DNA from: Magnimaribacter mokuoloeensis
Lineage (GTDB): Bacteria; Pseudomonadota; Gammaproteobacteria; Magnimaribacterales; Magnimaribacteraceae
Assembly (NCBI GenBank): GCA_041860225.1
Contig: CP151794.1
Coordinates: 1,240,001-1,304,000 of the forward strand
Direction of reading: 5' to 3'
Length of the DNA: 64,000 nt
In this document: piece by piece, positions 33,883 to 41,370 of the stretch
How the letters are laid out: every line of letters starts with the position of its first letter
Numbering within the stretch: the first letter of the stretch is position 1
The notes under the pieces: generated by a model
The model's database searches: none
What the model saw: only the letters and a program-made list of their open reading frames with translations
What the model was told of the DNA's origin: nothing
Translations under genes and position numbers: made by a program

Positions 33883-35667
33883 ATGTCTATAAATAATCTC
33901 AGAAACGTTGCCATTATTGCTCATGTAGATCATGGGAAAACCACCCTCGTTGATAAATTACTTCAACAATCTGGAACTCTTGATAGAAAGAATATGGACT
34001 CGGAAAGGGTTATGGATTCTGATGATCAAGAAAAAGAAAGAGGAATAACTATTCTTGCTAAGAATACCGCTATCAAATGGAAAGAGCATAGGATCAATAT
34101 AGTAGACACACCCGGCCATGCTGACTTTGGAGGAGAAGTTGAGAGGGTATTATCTATGGTTGACTCAGTTCTTTTATTAGTAGATGCAGTAGATGGGCCT
34201 ATGCCTCAAACCAGATTTGTAACACAAAAGGCATTTGATCAAGGACTAAACCCCATACTCGTTATAAATAAGATAGATAGGCCAGGAGCAAGACCAGATT
34301 GGGTTTTAGACCAAGTATTTGATCTATTTGATAGGTTAGGTGGAAATGATGAACAGCTGGATTTTCCTGTGGTTTATGCTTCAGCGTTAAATGGTATTGC
34401 AGGACTAGATGAAAATAAAATGTCTGATGACATGTCCCCTTTAATGGATTTGATTCTAGACAAGGTAAATCCACCTGAAGTAAATGATGAGGGTCCTCTG
34501 CAAATGCAAATAAGCGCCTTGGACTACAACAGTTACGTAGGTGTTATAGGTATAGGCAGAATAACAAGAGGAAAGATAAAACCAAATGAACAGGTGGTGG
34601 TTATCGACACTGATAATAATGAGAGAAAAGGAAAAGTGCTTCAAGTTATGGGTTACAACGGACTAGAAAGAATAGAAGTTACTGAGGCACAAGCAGGTGA
34701 CATAATTTGCGTAACTGGAGTTGATAAACTAAACATTTCAGATACATTGTGTAGTCCAGAAAAAATTGAAGGACTTCCTCCTCTTAGTGTTGACGAGCCA
34801 ACAGTAAGTATGACCTTCCAAGTTAATAACTCGCCTTTTGCTGGCAAGGAAGGAAAATATATCTCCTCAAGAAATCTCAAAGAACGCTTGGAGCAAGAGC
34901 TTATTCATAATGTAGCTCTCAGAGTCGAACCAGGAGATTCGCCTGATAAATTTAAGGTTTCTGGGCGAGGTGAATTACATCTATCAGTCCTGATAGAAAA
35001 TATGAGAAGAGAAGATTATGAATTAGGCGTTTCCAAGCCTGAGGTTATACAGAAAGATGTGAATGGAGAAATCCATGAACCTTTTGAGCAAATTGTTATT
35101 GATATAGAAGATCAACACCAAGGCTCGGTAATGGAAGAGATGGGCCAAAGGAAGGCAGACCTTCAAAATATGGAGCCAGACGGAAAAGGGAGAATCAAAC
35201 TTGAGTTCATAGCCCCCTCAAGGGGAATGATAGGTTTCAGATCAAGCTTTCTTACTATGACAAGTGGAACCGGGATAATGACAAGCGTATTTGATCATTA
35301 CGGTAAGGCAAAAGACGGTGAATTGGCCAAGAGACAGAATGGTGTTTTGGTTTCCATGGCAGCAGGAAAAACATTAGCTTATTCTCTTTTTAACTTACAA
35401 GAACGAGGCAGGATGTTTGTTGGGCATGGAACTGATGTTTACATAGGACAGATTGTTGGCCTACACTCGAGAGATAATGATTTGCCTGTTAATCCGACTA
35501 AAGCCAAGCAATTAACAAACATTAGAGCTGCAGGGACTGATGAAAACCTTATATTGACCCCACATATTGAACATACTTTAGAGCAAGCGTTAGAATTTGT
35601 AGAAGACGATGAGCTTGTTGAAGTTACACCAAAATCCATCCGATTAAGGAAAAAAGATATAAGATAA
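33883..35667 (+). CDS. typA: Ribosome-binding GTPase TypA/BipA
   Basis: 594 residues, translational GTPase of the EF-G type acting in ribosome assembly and stress adaptation. Visible: G1 AHVDHGKTTLVDKL, switch I KERGITILAKNTA, G3 DTPGHADFGGEVER, G4 INKIDRPGARPDW, G5 SALNG, then domain II, the EF-G-like domains and the family-specific C-terminal region (RGMIGFRSSFLTMTSGTG, EDDELVEVTPKSIRLRK). No Shine-Dalgarno before the ATG. A terminator-like hairpin follows. Confidence 0.97.
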   Translation: MSINNLRNVAIIAHVDHGKTTLVDKLLQQSGTLDRKNMDSERVMDSDDQEKERGITILAKNTAIKWKEHRINIVDTPGHADFGGEVERVLSMVDSVLLLVDAVDGPMPQTRFVTQKAFDQGLNPILVINKIDRPGARPDWVLDQVFDLFDRLGGNDEQLDFPVVYASALNGIAGLDENKMSDDMSPLMDLILDKVNPPEVNDEGPLQMQISALDYNSYVGVIGIGRITRGKIKPNEQVVVIDTDNNERKGKVLQVMGYNGLERIEVTEAQAGDIICVTGVDKLNISDTLCSPEKIEGLPPLSVDEPTVSMTFQVNNSPFAGKEGKYISSRNLKERLEQELIHNVALRVEPGDSPDKFKVSGRGELHLSVLIENMRREDYELGVSKPEVIQKDVNGEIHEPFEQIVIDIEDQHQGSVMEEMGQRKADLQNMEPDGKGRIKLEFIAPSRGMIGFRSSFLTMTSGTGIMTSVFDHYGKAKDGELAKRQNGVLVSMAAGKTLAYSLFNLQERGRMFVGHGTDVYIGQIVGLHSRDNDLPVNPTKAKQLTNIRAAGTDENLILTPHIEHTLEQALEFVEDDELVEVTPKSIRLRKKDIR

Positions 35668-35687
35668 GCTCAAGAATGAGAATAAGG

Positions 35688-35720
35688 TTCCTTTTATAAA
35701 AAAGGAAGTGTTCTCTCTTT
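35688..35720 (+). terminator. Rho-independent terminator after typA
   Basis: Stem TTCCTTTT (35688-35695) with AAAAGGAA (35700-35707), loop ATAA. It can be extended by GAGAA/TTCTC pairing outside an internal loop, then CTCTTTTATT. It separates typA from the metal operon. Confidence 0.6.
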
Positions 35721-35756
35721 TATTAGAGTACTTTTAACTTATGTAGTTTGTGCTAA

Positions 35757-35775
35757 TATACCCCCCATGGGTATA
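35757..35775 (+). promoter_or_regulatory. Predicted CsoR/RcnR-family operator and overlapping promoter
   Basis: TATACCC (35757-35763) and GGGTATA (35769-35775) form a perfect inverted repeat around CCCAT; the left side carries an uninterrupted C6 tract (35761-35766). AT-rich inverted repeats flanking a G/C tract are the known operator type of the CsoR/RcnR/FrmR family, and a CsoR-type regulator is the last gene of this operon. An extended -10, TGCTAATAT (35751-35759), overlaps it, so the site should repress. It also covers the ATG at 35767, implying a leaderless or nearly leaderless mRNA. Confidence 0.7.
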
Positions 35776-36369
35776 AAGAAACTATTATTTCTCATTCTTG
35801 CTATAAGCAGTGTTGCAGAAGCAAGACCCATCTCTTATTCAGGAGGCTCAACATTAATGAGTCACTCAGATAACATGCGTGATTCTCTATATCTACATTA
35901 TTCACCAACTTATAAATACTCATTAGGTTTTGAGGCTGTAAAAGATGATTTTTTGAGCTCCAACTATTCGTATTTCAGACTCACTTACCTTTTGAATAGA
36001 AAAAACACTCAATATTCCCAAAGAAACCTATATTTTCAATCTGGAGTAAGCTCCAAAGGGATTGAGAATAAATTTTATGGTCTTCATGGAGATTGGGAAA
36101 CTAGACGATGGTTTGCTGGTTTTGGTTACAAAAAAGTAGAGAATGAGATTATAGATTTTGAAGATCAATACTTGCAGATTGGTTTAGCACCCTATTTGGG
36201 CGAATACGGAGACTTTCACACTTGGATTATGGTGAAATCCAAAAAAAATGATCTTTTGAAGAATTGGTCAACTTTTCCCGTACTTAAATTTTTCAAAGGA
36301 AATTTTTTAATTGAGTTTGGATATAACGACAAGACTGAATGGGACTCACATTTGATGTATAGATTTTAG
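35767..36369 (+). CDS. Putative outer-membrane beta-barrel protein of the metal operon
   Basis: 200 residues, family not recognised. Signal peptide (MGIKKLLFLILAISSVAEA), then a mature protein of alternating aromatic/polar strands (YLHYSPTYKYSLGFEA, YSYFRLTYLLNR, RNLYFQSGV, RWFAGFGYKK) ending in MYRF with C-terminal Phe, the pattern of a small outer-membrane barrel. No cysteine and few histidines, so it is not an obvious metal binder. First gene of the operon, 8 nt before the MerP-like gene. Confidence 0.7.
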   Translation: MGIKKLLFLILAISSVAEARPISYSGGSTLMSHSDNMRDSLYLHYSPTYKYSLGFEAVKDDFLSSNYSYFRLTYLLNRKNTQYSQRNLYFQSGVSSKGIENKFYGLHGDWETRRWFAGFGYKKVENEIIDFEDQYLQIGLAPYLGEYGDFHTWIMVKSKKNDLLKNWSTFPVLKFFKGNFLIEFGYNDKTEWDSHLMYRF

Positions 36370-36377
36370 GAGACGAT

Positions 36378-36782
36378 ATGAATAAATTTTTTATTATTGG
36401 CCTTAGTTTTATGATTTCTTATTCTTTGTTTGCTACGGATGATATGAATCACGACCATAAAGGTCATGTTCACGGAGAACTGATTGATGGAAAAGATCTT
36501 GATGTAGATCCTGATAGGTACCATAACTTTCTTAAAGATCTTGAAGACTGCCAAATTGCAGTAGTTAGTGTAATTGGTATGGTGTGTGATTTTTGCGCCC
36601 AAGGTCTAGAGAAGACGTTCAAGAAAGATAAAAACGTAAAAAAAATTGATGTGGACCTTAGCAAAGGAAAAGTTTTAATTGCTTACTCAAAAGATAAAGC
36701 TATTGAATATAAGGAAATAGAGCAAAAAATTCTAGCTAATGGCCAGAATGCTACTGGCTTAAAAATTATTAATATAAATTAA
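36378..36782 (+). CDS. MerP-like periplasmic heavy-metal-associated (HMA) protein
   Basis: 134 residues. Signal peptide (MNKFFIIGLSFMISYSLFA), a short His-rich segment MNHDHKGHVHGE (residues 23-34), then an HMA domain with the metal motif GMVCDFC (residues 67-73; Cys70, Cys73) and a ferredoxin-like tail (VKKIDVDLSKGKVLIAY). Binds a soft metal, Cu(I) or Hg(II)-like, in the periplasm and probably hands it to the membrane protein downstream. AGGAG-type ribosome site before the ATG. Its TAA overlaps the next ATG. Confidence 0.82.
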   Translation: MNKFFIIGLSFMISYSLFATDDMNHDHKGHVHGELIDGKDLDVDPDRYHNFLKDLEDCQIAVVSVIGMVCDFCAQGLEKTFKKDKNVKKIDVDLSKGKVLIAYSKDKAIEYKEIEQKILANGQNATGLKIININ

Positions 36783-37147
36783 TGGAAGATAAATCGGTAA
36801 ACTTTCTATCACTATTTGCTTCTTCATCAACACTGATATGTTGCGCCCTACCTGCAATGTTTGTTGCTTTAGGTGCTGGCGCTTCTTTTGCTTCATTAAT
36901 CACGCATTTACCTTTTCTCATTACCTTGTCTCAATACAAGACACAAATAACTATTTTTGCACTTGTCATGGTGATAACAGCCGGTTATGCCAACTATAAA
37001 ACCTATCATATGCCGTGTCCCTCTGATCCCGAGTTAGGAAGGTTATGTATGCAAACTAGAAAAAGATCAAGATATGTTTATTACATTTCGGTTCTATTGT
37101 TTATTTTTGCCACAATATTTACGTATATAATTCCTACACTCATATGA
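36782..37147 (+). CDS. MerT-like small membrane metal transporter
   Basis: 121 residues, three hydrophobic spans. The first carries a vicinal cysteine pair (STLICCALPAM, Cys20/Cys21), as in the mercuric importer MerT. The loop after span two has two more cysteines (Cys79 in HMPCPSD, Cys89 in GRLCM), again like MerT. It lies between a MerP-like protein and a CsoR-type regulator, and there is no mercuric reductase, so copper or another soft metal is likelier than mercury. Coupled to both neighbours by overlapping start/stop codons. Confidence 0.75.
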   Translation: MEDKSVNFLSLFASSSTLICCALPAMFVALGAGASFASLITHLPFLITLSQYKTQITIFALVMVITAGYANYKTYHMPCPSDPELGRLCMQTRKRSRYVYYISVLLFIFATIFTYIIPTLI

Positions 37148-37404
37148 AAAATCCATGCCATAAAGAAGAAATTCCTAGTCTTAACAGGATTGAGGGGCAG
37201 GTTCGTGGAATTGCTAACATGATTGATGACGACAAATACTGCATTGATATACTCAATCAAATCAAGGCGGTAAGAAATGCTATTACAAGCGTTGAAGGGA
37301 GAATATTAAAAAAGCATATGAAAGAATGTGTTAGAGAAGCATTAAGTAATGAGCAGGATTTTGACGACAAGGTTGAGGAAATTTTAAAAACTCTAAAAAG
37401 GTAA
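37144..37404 (+). CDS. csoR: CsoR-type metal-sensing transcriptional repressor
   Basis: 86 residues, DUF156 all-helical regulator. LNRIEGQVRGIANMI at the N-terminus. Cys33, His58 and Cys62 have the same spacing as the Cu(I) ligands Cys36-His61-Cys65 of M. tuberculosis CsoR, and the second-shell Tyr and Glu are also present (Tyr32, Glu78). RcnR would have His in place of the second Cys. It probably derepresses the operon when Cu(I) binds, through the inverted repeat at 35757-35775. Starts with a 4-nt ATGA overlap. Confidence 0.85.
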   Translation: MKNPCHKEEIPSLNRIEGQVRGIANMIDDDKYCIDILNQIKAVRNAITSVEGRILKKHMKECVREALSNEQDFDDKVEEILKTLKR

Positions 37405-37633
37405 AGTAGAGCACTTCTTTAAATACTCTACCGTTGTGCCTCAGGATGTGACTTGGGGTTTACAGCTATTACATAATCTATTTTTATTGGTTTTTATTGT
37501 TTGACTTACTCAGACTAATGAAGGCTTCCGAGTATGGTATTAATGAATGAGAAACTGCATTTAAGATAGGATTTAGTATATATTTGGACGTTATAAACCT
37601 ACTTTTAGAATTATTGGAGGCTTTTGGGTAATT
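37405..37633 (+). other. Intergenic region between csoR and doxX
   Basis: 229 nt without a supported gene. It holds a small hairpin right after csoR (GTAGAG 37406-37411 with CTCTAC 37426-37431), a possible -10 TATAAA at 37592-37597, and a GGAGG at 37616-37620 that is rather far (13 nt) from the doxX ATG. No tRNA, and no second copy of the CsoR-type operator. Confidence 0.4.
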
Positions 37634-38077
37634 ATGGAAAAAATAAATAACTTTTTGGATGGTGTTGCCACTCCTTTGAGTGGTGTAGCTAACTGGCTAC
37701 TAAGGCTTGGGCTTGGTATAGCTTTCTTCTTACATGGATACGGAAAGCTACCCATATCAGATGGCTTTGTTGGATGGCTCGGCTCTAAAGGTGTGCCAAT
37801 GGCAGAGCTTACTGCTTATCTTGTTGCGTGGGGTGAAATATTGGCTGGCTTAGGAATCATAGTTGGAGGAATAATTGCCAACAGCTTAAGCGAGCTTGGT
37901 CATTTAATAACAAGAGTATCTGGAGGTGCTATAGGAGTAATTATGATTTTTGCTCTTCTGATAGCTCACTCTGATTGGGGTATATTCTTTGGTGAACGTG
38001 GTTCTGTACTTTTTGCTAGTGAACAGCTATTTCTTCTTTTATTGGGAACTTACTTCGCCATTAAAGGAAATAAATAA
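37634..38077 (+). CDS. DoxX-family membrane protein
   Basis: 147 residues, four hydrophobic spans (LLRLGLGIAFFLHGYGKL; YLVAWGEILAGLGIIVGGII; VSGGAIGVIMIFALLIAHS; SEQLFLLLLGTYFAI). HGYGKL and the GEILAG block are DoxX-typical. The family is linked to quinone or redox stress, but the precise role is unknown. It stands alone between the metal operon and the bidirectional terminator. Confidence 0.85.
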   Translation: MEKINNFLDGVATPLSGVANWLLRLGLGIAFFLHGYGKLPISDGFVGWLGSKGVPMAELTAYLVAWGEILAGLGIIVGGIIANSLSELGHLITRVSGGAIGVIMIFALLIAHSDWGIFFGERGSVLFASEQLFLLLLGTYFAIKGNK

Positions 38078-38083
38078 AAAAAA

Positions 38084-38109
38084 GGGGTTAGGATTCCTTT
38101 CCTAACCCC
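38084..38109. terminator. Bidirectional terminator between doxX and the TonB receptor
   Basis: Perfect 10-bp stem GGGGTTAGGA (38084-38093) with TCCTAACCCC (38100-38109), loop TTCCTT. On the minus strand an eight-T run (complement of 38076-38083) follows, an excellent terminator for the TonB receptor gene. For doxX the hairpin directly follows the stop, with a weaker T tail. Confidence 0.85.
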
Positions 38110-38171
38110 CATTTCCGTAATGCTTTGGGGCAGCAATACTTACCTAGCCTAAACCAGGTCAAGGAACACAT

Positions 38172-40397
38172 TTAGAACCTGTAACTAAACTTAGCTCCGT
38201 AATTCCTTCCAGCTAAAGGCACTTCATTTTTAACAAAAGAAGAATGGTTTCTTGCGACTTCGTCTAATAAGTTAGTACCAAATATTGAAAGTTTTAACTC
38301 ACTTGCTTCACCTACGCTAAACGTTCTAGTCAGTCTTGTATCTAGCATCTGATAAGAATCAGTTTTTGTTTCACCTTCGCCAATATCATTTTGGCTTTCA
38401 ACATCCTTGAGTATTAGCTTAAAGACCCAATCGCTCTCAACATAGGACAATGAATAGATATTCCTTGCGGGATTTATTCTCGGTACGTTATGTCCATCAG
38501 AAAACTCTGCATCGACCTCATCTCTTCCAAAAGAAAGAGTTAAGTCTCCAGACCCTAAGCTAAAAGTTCTACCAATCTCAAACTCATAGCCTCTGAATTC
38601 TGCATCTTCTTGAACATAGTTTGATTTTATTAAGTGAGCAAACTCTTTGTCATGGTCATCGTGATCGTCGTGATCGTCGTGATCGTCGTGATCGTCGTGA
38701 TCGTCGTGATCATCAAGTATGTCTTGCAATGTTATGTAGTTATCAACATCGTTGATATAAAAACTAGCCATGGCATAGAATTCGCCATTATCGTAATTAA
38801 AACTTATATCAAAATTGTTTGATGTTTCGCTCTTAAGGTTTGGATTACCTGCCTCAAATCTTCCTGTTGCCAAATGCGGACCATTCATAAACAACTCTAT
38901 AACTGAAGGTAGTCTTTCTACGCTTGCAAACCCAATATTCACATCTAGTGAGTCACTTAAGTCTCGTCCAATTGATAGTGCAAAGCTATTAGTGTCATCG
39001 TCTATATTGAAGTTATCAATATCTCCATGATCATGATCTGTGATACTTCCTGTTCTTTCAATTTGATCTATTCTAAAACCTGCATCTAGATAAAACGCAT
39101 CTAAATCAGTACTTACAAAATATCCAAGTGTAAATTCTTCATTGTTAGCAGGATTCATAAATGACTCTCCTCCCGCAACAGATGAATCTTCATCAACAAA
39201 ATTTAATGATATCTTTTGAATAAAGTTATCATTTGATAAATCAAAAATAGCTCCATATTCTGTCGCGTCATTAGCAAAGACTGTAGGCGCATGTTCTTCA
39301 TGTTCATCTCCGTGATCATCATGATCGTCATGACCTTCTTCTTCAGCATGAGCTTCAATTAGTTCATAGTCAGTATCTCTATAGTTGTATGTTACTGACT
39401 TTAATAAATTGCCCATGACGTTGTATTGTCCCTTGATAGTAAAAGACTCTTGATCAGTACTAGAGAAAATTCTTTCTCCTTCGTGTTCATCTCCATGGTC
39501 GTCGTGGTCGTCGTCTCCATGATCATCATGATCATCGTCTCCATGGTCGTCGTGGTCGTAGTGTCCATGCTCATCGGCATGTTCTCCGTGGTATGGAATA
39601 CCGTACATGCTCTCATGATTGTCGACAGAAACACCAAAATAACCCCATTCTCCGCTTCTAGAAATACCAAACTTTGTAGATTCAATCTCTAGATCTGAAT
39701 TTTCTAGATATGAAAGCTCTTCTTCTCCTTCGTGATCGTCGTGACCTTCTTCATGAATGATTGCGCCATCAGGTATATCAAAATTTCCGAATTCTGATTT
39801 TTTATATCCGACGTTTACGTTAAATCCACCTAAATTATCTTTGAAGTTGAAATATTGTGAATCACCATCATTAACAGACTGACTTTCAAGACCTGCTATA
39901 AATTCCTGCTTCGTAAAATCATCAGGAGCTATACAATTATCAACCACATTAATTATTCCTCCACTTGTTCCATTAGCATAAAGAAGGGAAGAGGGGCCTT
40001 TAACAATCTCGACTTGCTGAAGATCATTAAGGTCAATATCATTTAAATGGTCAGCGCCTAATCCAGACACGTCTCTATTCACCATACCATTTTTGAGAAT
40101 TTTAACTCTTGGTCCAGACATTCCTCTTATGATTGGTTGGCCTACCGCAGCACCAAAGTCAGCTATAGAAACTCCTAGGTAACTATCTACAGCCTCTCCT
40201 AAAGAAGAAGTGGCATTGTCTTCAATTTCATCTCCGTCAATAACATACAACGGGTTGAGTATCCTTGAAGGATTTAGTATTGATGCAGTAACTACAACTT
40301 CTTCTGCTTCACTAGATGCAGAGTCAGAAGGCTCGTCAGAATGTATTTGCGTACTTATTAAGCTCACCGCCATGAGCGCATAAAAGTAAACTTTCAT
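38172..40397 (-). CDS. TonB-dependent receptor with Asp/His-rich repeats (metal uptake)
   Basis: 741 residues, outer-membrane gated channel. Signal peptide, then EEVVVTASILNPSR, a plug domain (VGQPIIRGMSGPRVKILKNG, QQVEIVKGPSSLLYANGTSG), a barrel, and terminal FSYRF. Four insertions are packed with Asp/His/Glu: HGEHADEHGHYDHDD with repeated DHDDHGDD units, EEGHDDHDDHGDEHEE, EEGHDDHEGEE, and seven tandem DDH units near residue 565-585. Such loops bind divalent metal, as in the zinc receptor ZnuD. Strong AGGAG site. It lies downstream of sco1 and a small His/Cys protein, so copper for the oxidase is my favoured substrate; zinc is the alternative. Confidence 0.9.
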   Translation of the reverse strand: MKVYFYALMAVSLISTQIHSDEPSDSASSEAEEVVVTASILNPSRILNPLYVIDGDEIEDNATSSLGEAVDSYLGVSIADFGAAVGQPIIRGMSGPRVKILKNGMVNRDVSGLGADHLNDIDLNDLQQVEIVKGPSSLLYANGTSGGIINVVDNCIAPDDFTKQEFIAGLESQSVNDGDSQYFNFKDNLGGFNVNVGYKKSEFGNFDIPDGAIIHEEGHDDHEGEEELSYLENSDLEIESTKFGISRSGEWGYFGVSVDNHESMYGIPYHGEHADEHGHYDHDDHGDDDHDDHGDDDHDDHGDEHEGERIFSSTDQESFTIKGQYNVMGNLLKSVTYNYRDTDYELIEAHAEEEGHDDHDDHGDEHEEHAPTVFANDATEYGAIFDLSNDNFIQKISLNFVDEDSSVAGGESFMNPANNEEFTLGYFVSTDLDAFYLDAGFRIDQIERTGSITDHDHGDIDNFNIDDDTNSFALSIGRDLSDSLDVNIGFASVERLPSVIELFMNGPHLATGRFEAGNPNLKSETSNNFDISFNYDNGEFYAMASFYINDVDNYITLQDILDDHDDHDDHDDHDDHDDHDDHDKEFAHLIKSNYVQEDAEFRGYEFEIGRTFSLGSGDLTLSFGRDEVDAEFSDGHNVPRINPARNIYSLSYVESDWVFKLILKDVESQNDIGEGETKTDSYQMLDTRLTRTFSVGEASELKLSIFGTNLLDEVARNHSSFVKNEVPLAGRNYGAKFSYRF
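38652..38714 (+). repeat. 9-bp tandem repeat coding DDH units
   Basis: Seven consecutive 9-bp units with consensus GTGATCGTC (plus strand). The central five (38661-38705) are identical and one variant flanks each side. The unit keeps the reading frame of the TonB receptor and codes Asp-Asp-His, so changes in copy number would lengthen or shorten the metal-binding loop without a frameshift. Confidence 0.95.
39491..39562 (+). repeat. 24-bp tandem repeat coding a second Asp/His loop
   Basis: Three units of 24 bp (39491-39514, 39515-39538, 39539-39562) with consensus starting CTCCATGGTCGTCGTGGTCG. The outer two are nearly identical; the middle one carries G-to-A type changes at wobble positions. 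It codes the repeated DHDDHGDD unit of the TonB receptor. Confidence 0.9.
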
Positions 40398-40437
40398 GTT
40401 TTCTCCTAAATTTAATTAAAAAAGTCTTTAAAAAAAT

Positions 40438-40725
40438 TTAAGAGTTAGGTGGTGCCCTTGCGCTAAAACCGGAGATAGAGTGGGATTCAACAATTCTATC
40501 TTGGGTAGATAATTGTTTAGAAACTAAAGCATAATCTTCAAGTGTTTTAAGATCATAGGCTTTGAATGATTCATTTTCACAAACTTGGCAGTCCAAAGAT
40601 TCATGTATTTCAATGAAATCATGATGATGGTCTGAATCTAAAGCGTGAAAAACAGGATCAGCAGAAATTGCTACTGAGTATAAAATACCCAGTAATATAG
40701 CGAATTTGCGCTTATTGATCCTCAT
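40438..40725 (-). CDS. Small exported His/Cys protein, putative metal chaperone
   Basis: 95 residues. Signal peptide (MRINKRKFAILLGILYSVAISA), then FHALDSDHHHDFIEIHESLD and CQVC. The order His-rich stretch then CxxC resembles small proteins found beside zinc or copper uptake genes, but I do not recognise a named family with certainty. It sits between sco1 (18 nt) and the TonB receptor (40 nt) on the same strand, so it probably binds the metal that the receptor imports. Function is inference. Confidence 0.7.
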   Translation of the reverse strand: MRINKRKFAILLGILYSVAISADPVFHALDSDHHHDFIEIHESLDCQVCENESFKAYDLKTLEDYALVSKQLSTQDRIVESHSISGFSARAPPNS

Positions 40726-40743
40726 AAAAAGCCCAATATTAAT

Positions 40744-41370
40744 TTAATTAAGTAAAGAAGCAAGGGCTTTCGTTATTTTGGCGGTGTCATGCGGGGCTCT
40801 GAAGAATCCTGCATACTTAGCATCGGGACTTATCAAAACTAGACTGCCTGAATGGTCAACTGTGTAGTTTTGTTCTGGACTATTAACAACTGGGAAAAAG
40901 GGAGCATTAACTTGGGTAGAGAATTTATAAATTTGATCTATTTCTCCAGTAAGCCCTTTAAAATTTTTATCGAAATTGTCCAAATATTGTCTTAAATTTT
41001 CAGGCTTATCACGATCAGGGTCTACTGATACTAAGAACACTCGGAGATTATCTGAATATTCTCCCAAAGATTCTTTAATATCAGACATTTGCTTCATAGT
41101 TAAAGGGCATATGTCTGGGCAGTAGGTAAAACCAAAAAATAAGATATTCCATTTGCCGGCAAACTCTTCTGGCAAGAAGATCTTACTTGTATCATCTATC
41201 AACTTAAATTCTGCTAGCTGTCTGGGTGGATCTATAAAATAAGCGCCAAGTGTTTTGTATTCATCCAGAGTTAGTTCTCTGGGTGTATAAAATCTTGAGA
41301 GAAATAAAGCCATTATCAAGGACATAAAGCCTAAACATGCCCCTACTGTAATAAAGATGCCTCTGTTCAT
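40744..41370 (-). CDS. SCO1/SenC copper chaperone
   Basis: 208 residues, one N-terminal membrane anchor (FITVGACLGFMSLIMALFL) and a thioredoxin fold facing the periplasm. Copper ligands: FGFTYCPDICPLTMKQM (CxxxC) and the histidine in YTVDHSGSL. Delivers copper to, or reduces, the CuA site of cytochrome oxidase subunit II. It overlaps cyoE by 4 nt at the end of the oxidase assembly run. Confidence 0.94.
   Translation of the reverse strand: MNRGIFITVGACLGFMSLIMALFLSRFYTPRELTLDEYKTLGAYFIDPPRQLAEFKLIDDTSKIFLPEEFAGKWNILFFGFTYCPDICPLTMKQMSDIKESLGEYSDNLRVFLVSVDPDRDKPENLRQYLDNFDKNFKGLTGEIDQIYKFSTQVNAPFFPVVNSPEQNYTVDHSGSLVLISPDAKYAGFFRAPHDTAKITKALASLLN

Noticed and set aside
36378..37404. Classical mercury resistance (mer) operon
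   Set aside because: MerP- and MerT-like proteins are present, but merA, merB and a MerR regulator are not, and the regulator has the copper-type CsoR ligand set.
38652..38714. CRISPR-like repeat array
   Set aside because: Units are 9 bp, directly adjacent without spacers, in frame inside a TonB receptor and coding Asp-Asp-His.
38634..38822. Antisense frame coding a Val/Ile repeat opposite the TonB receptor
   Set aside because: It is only the complement of the Asp-Asp-His repeat; no start signal or family.
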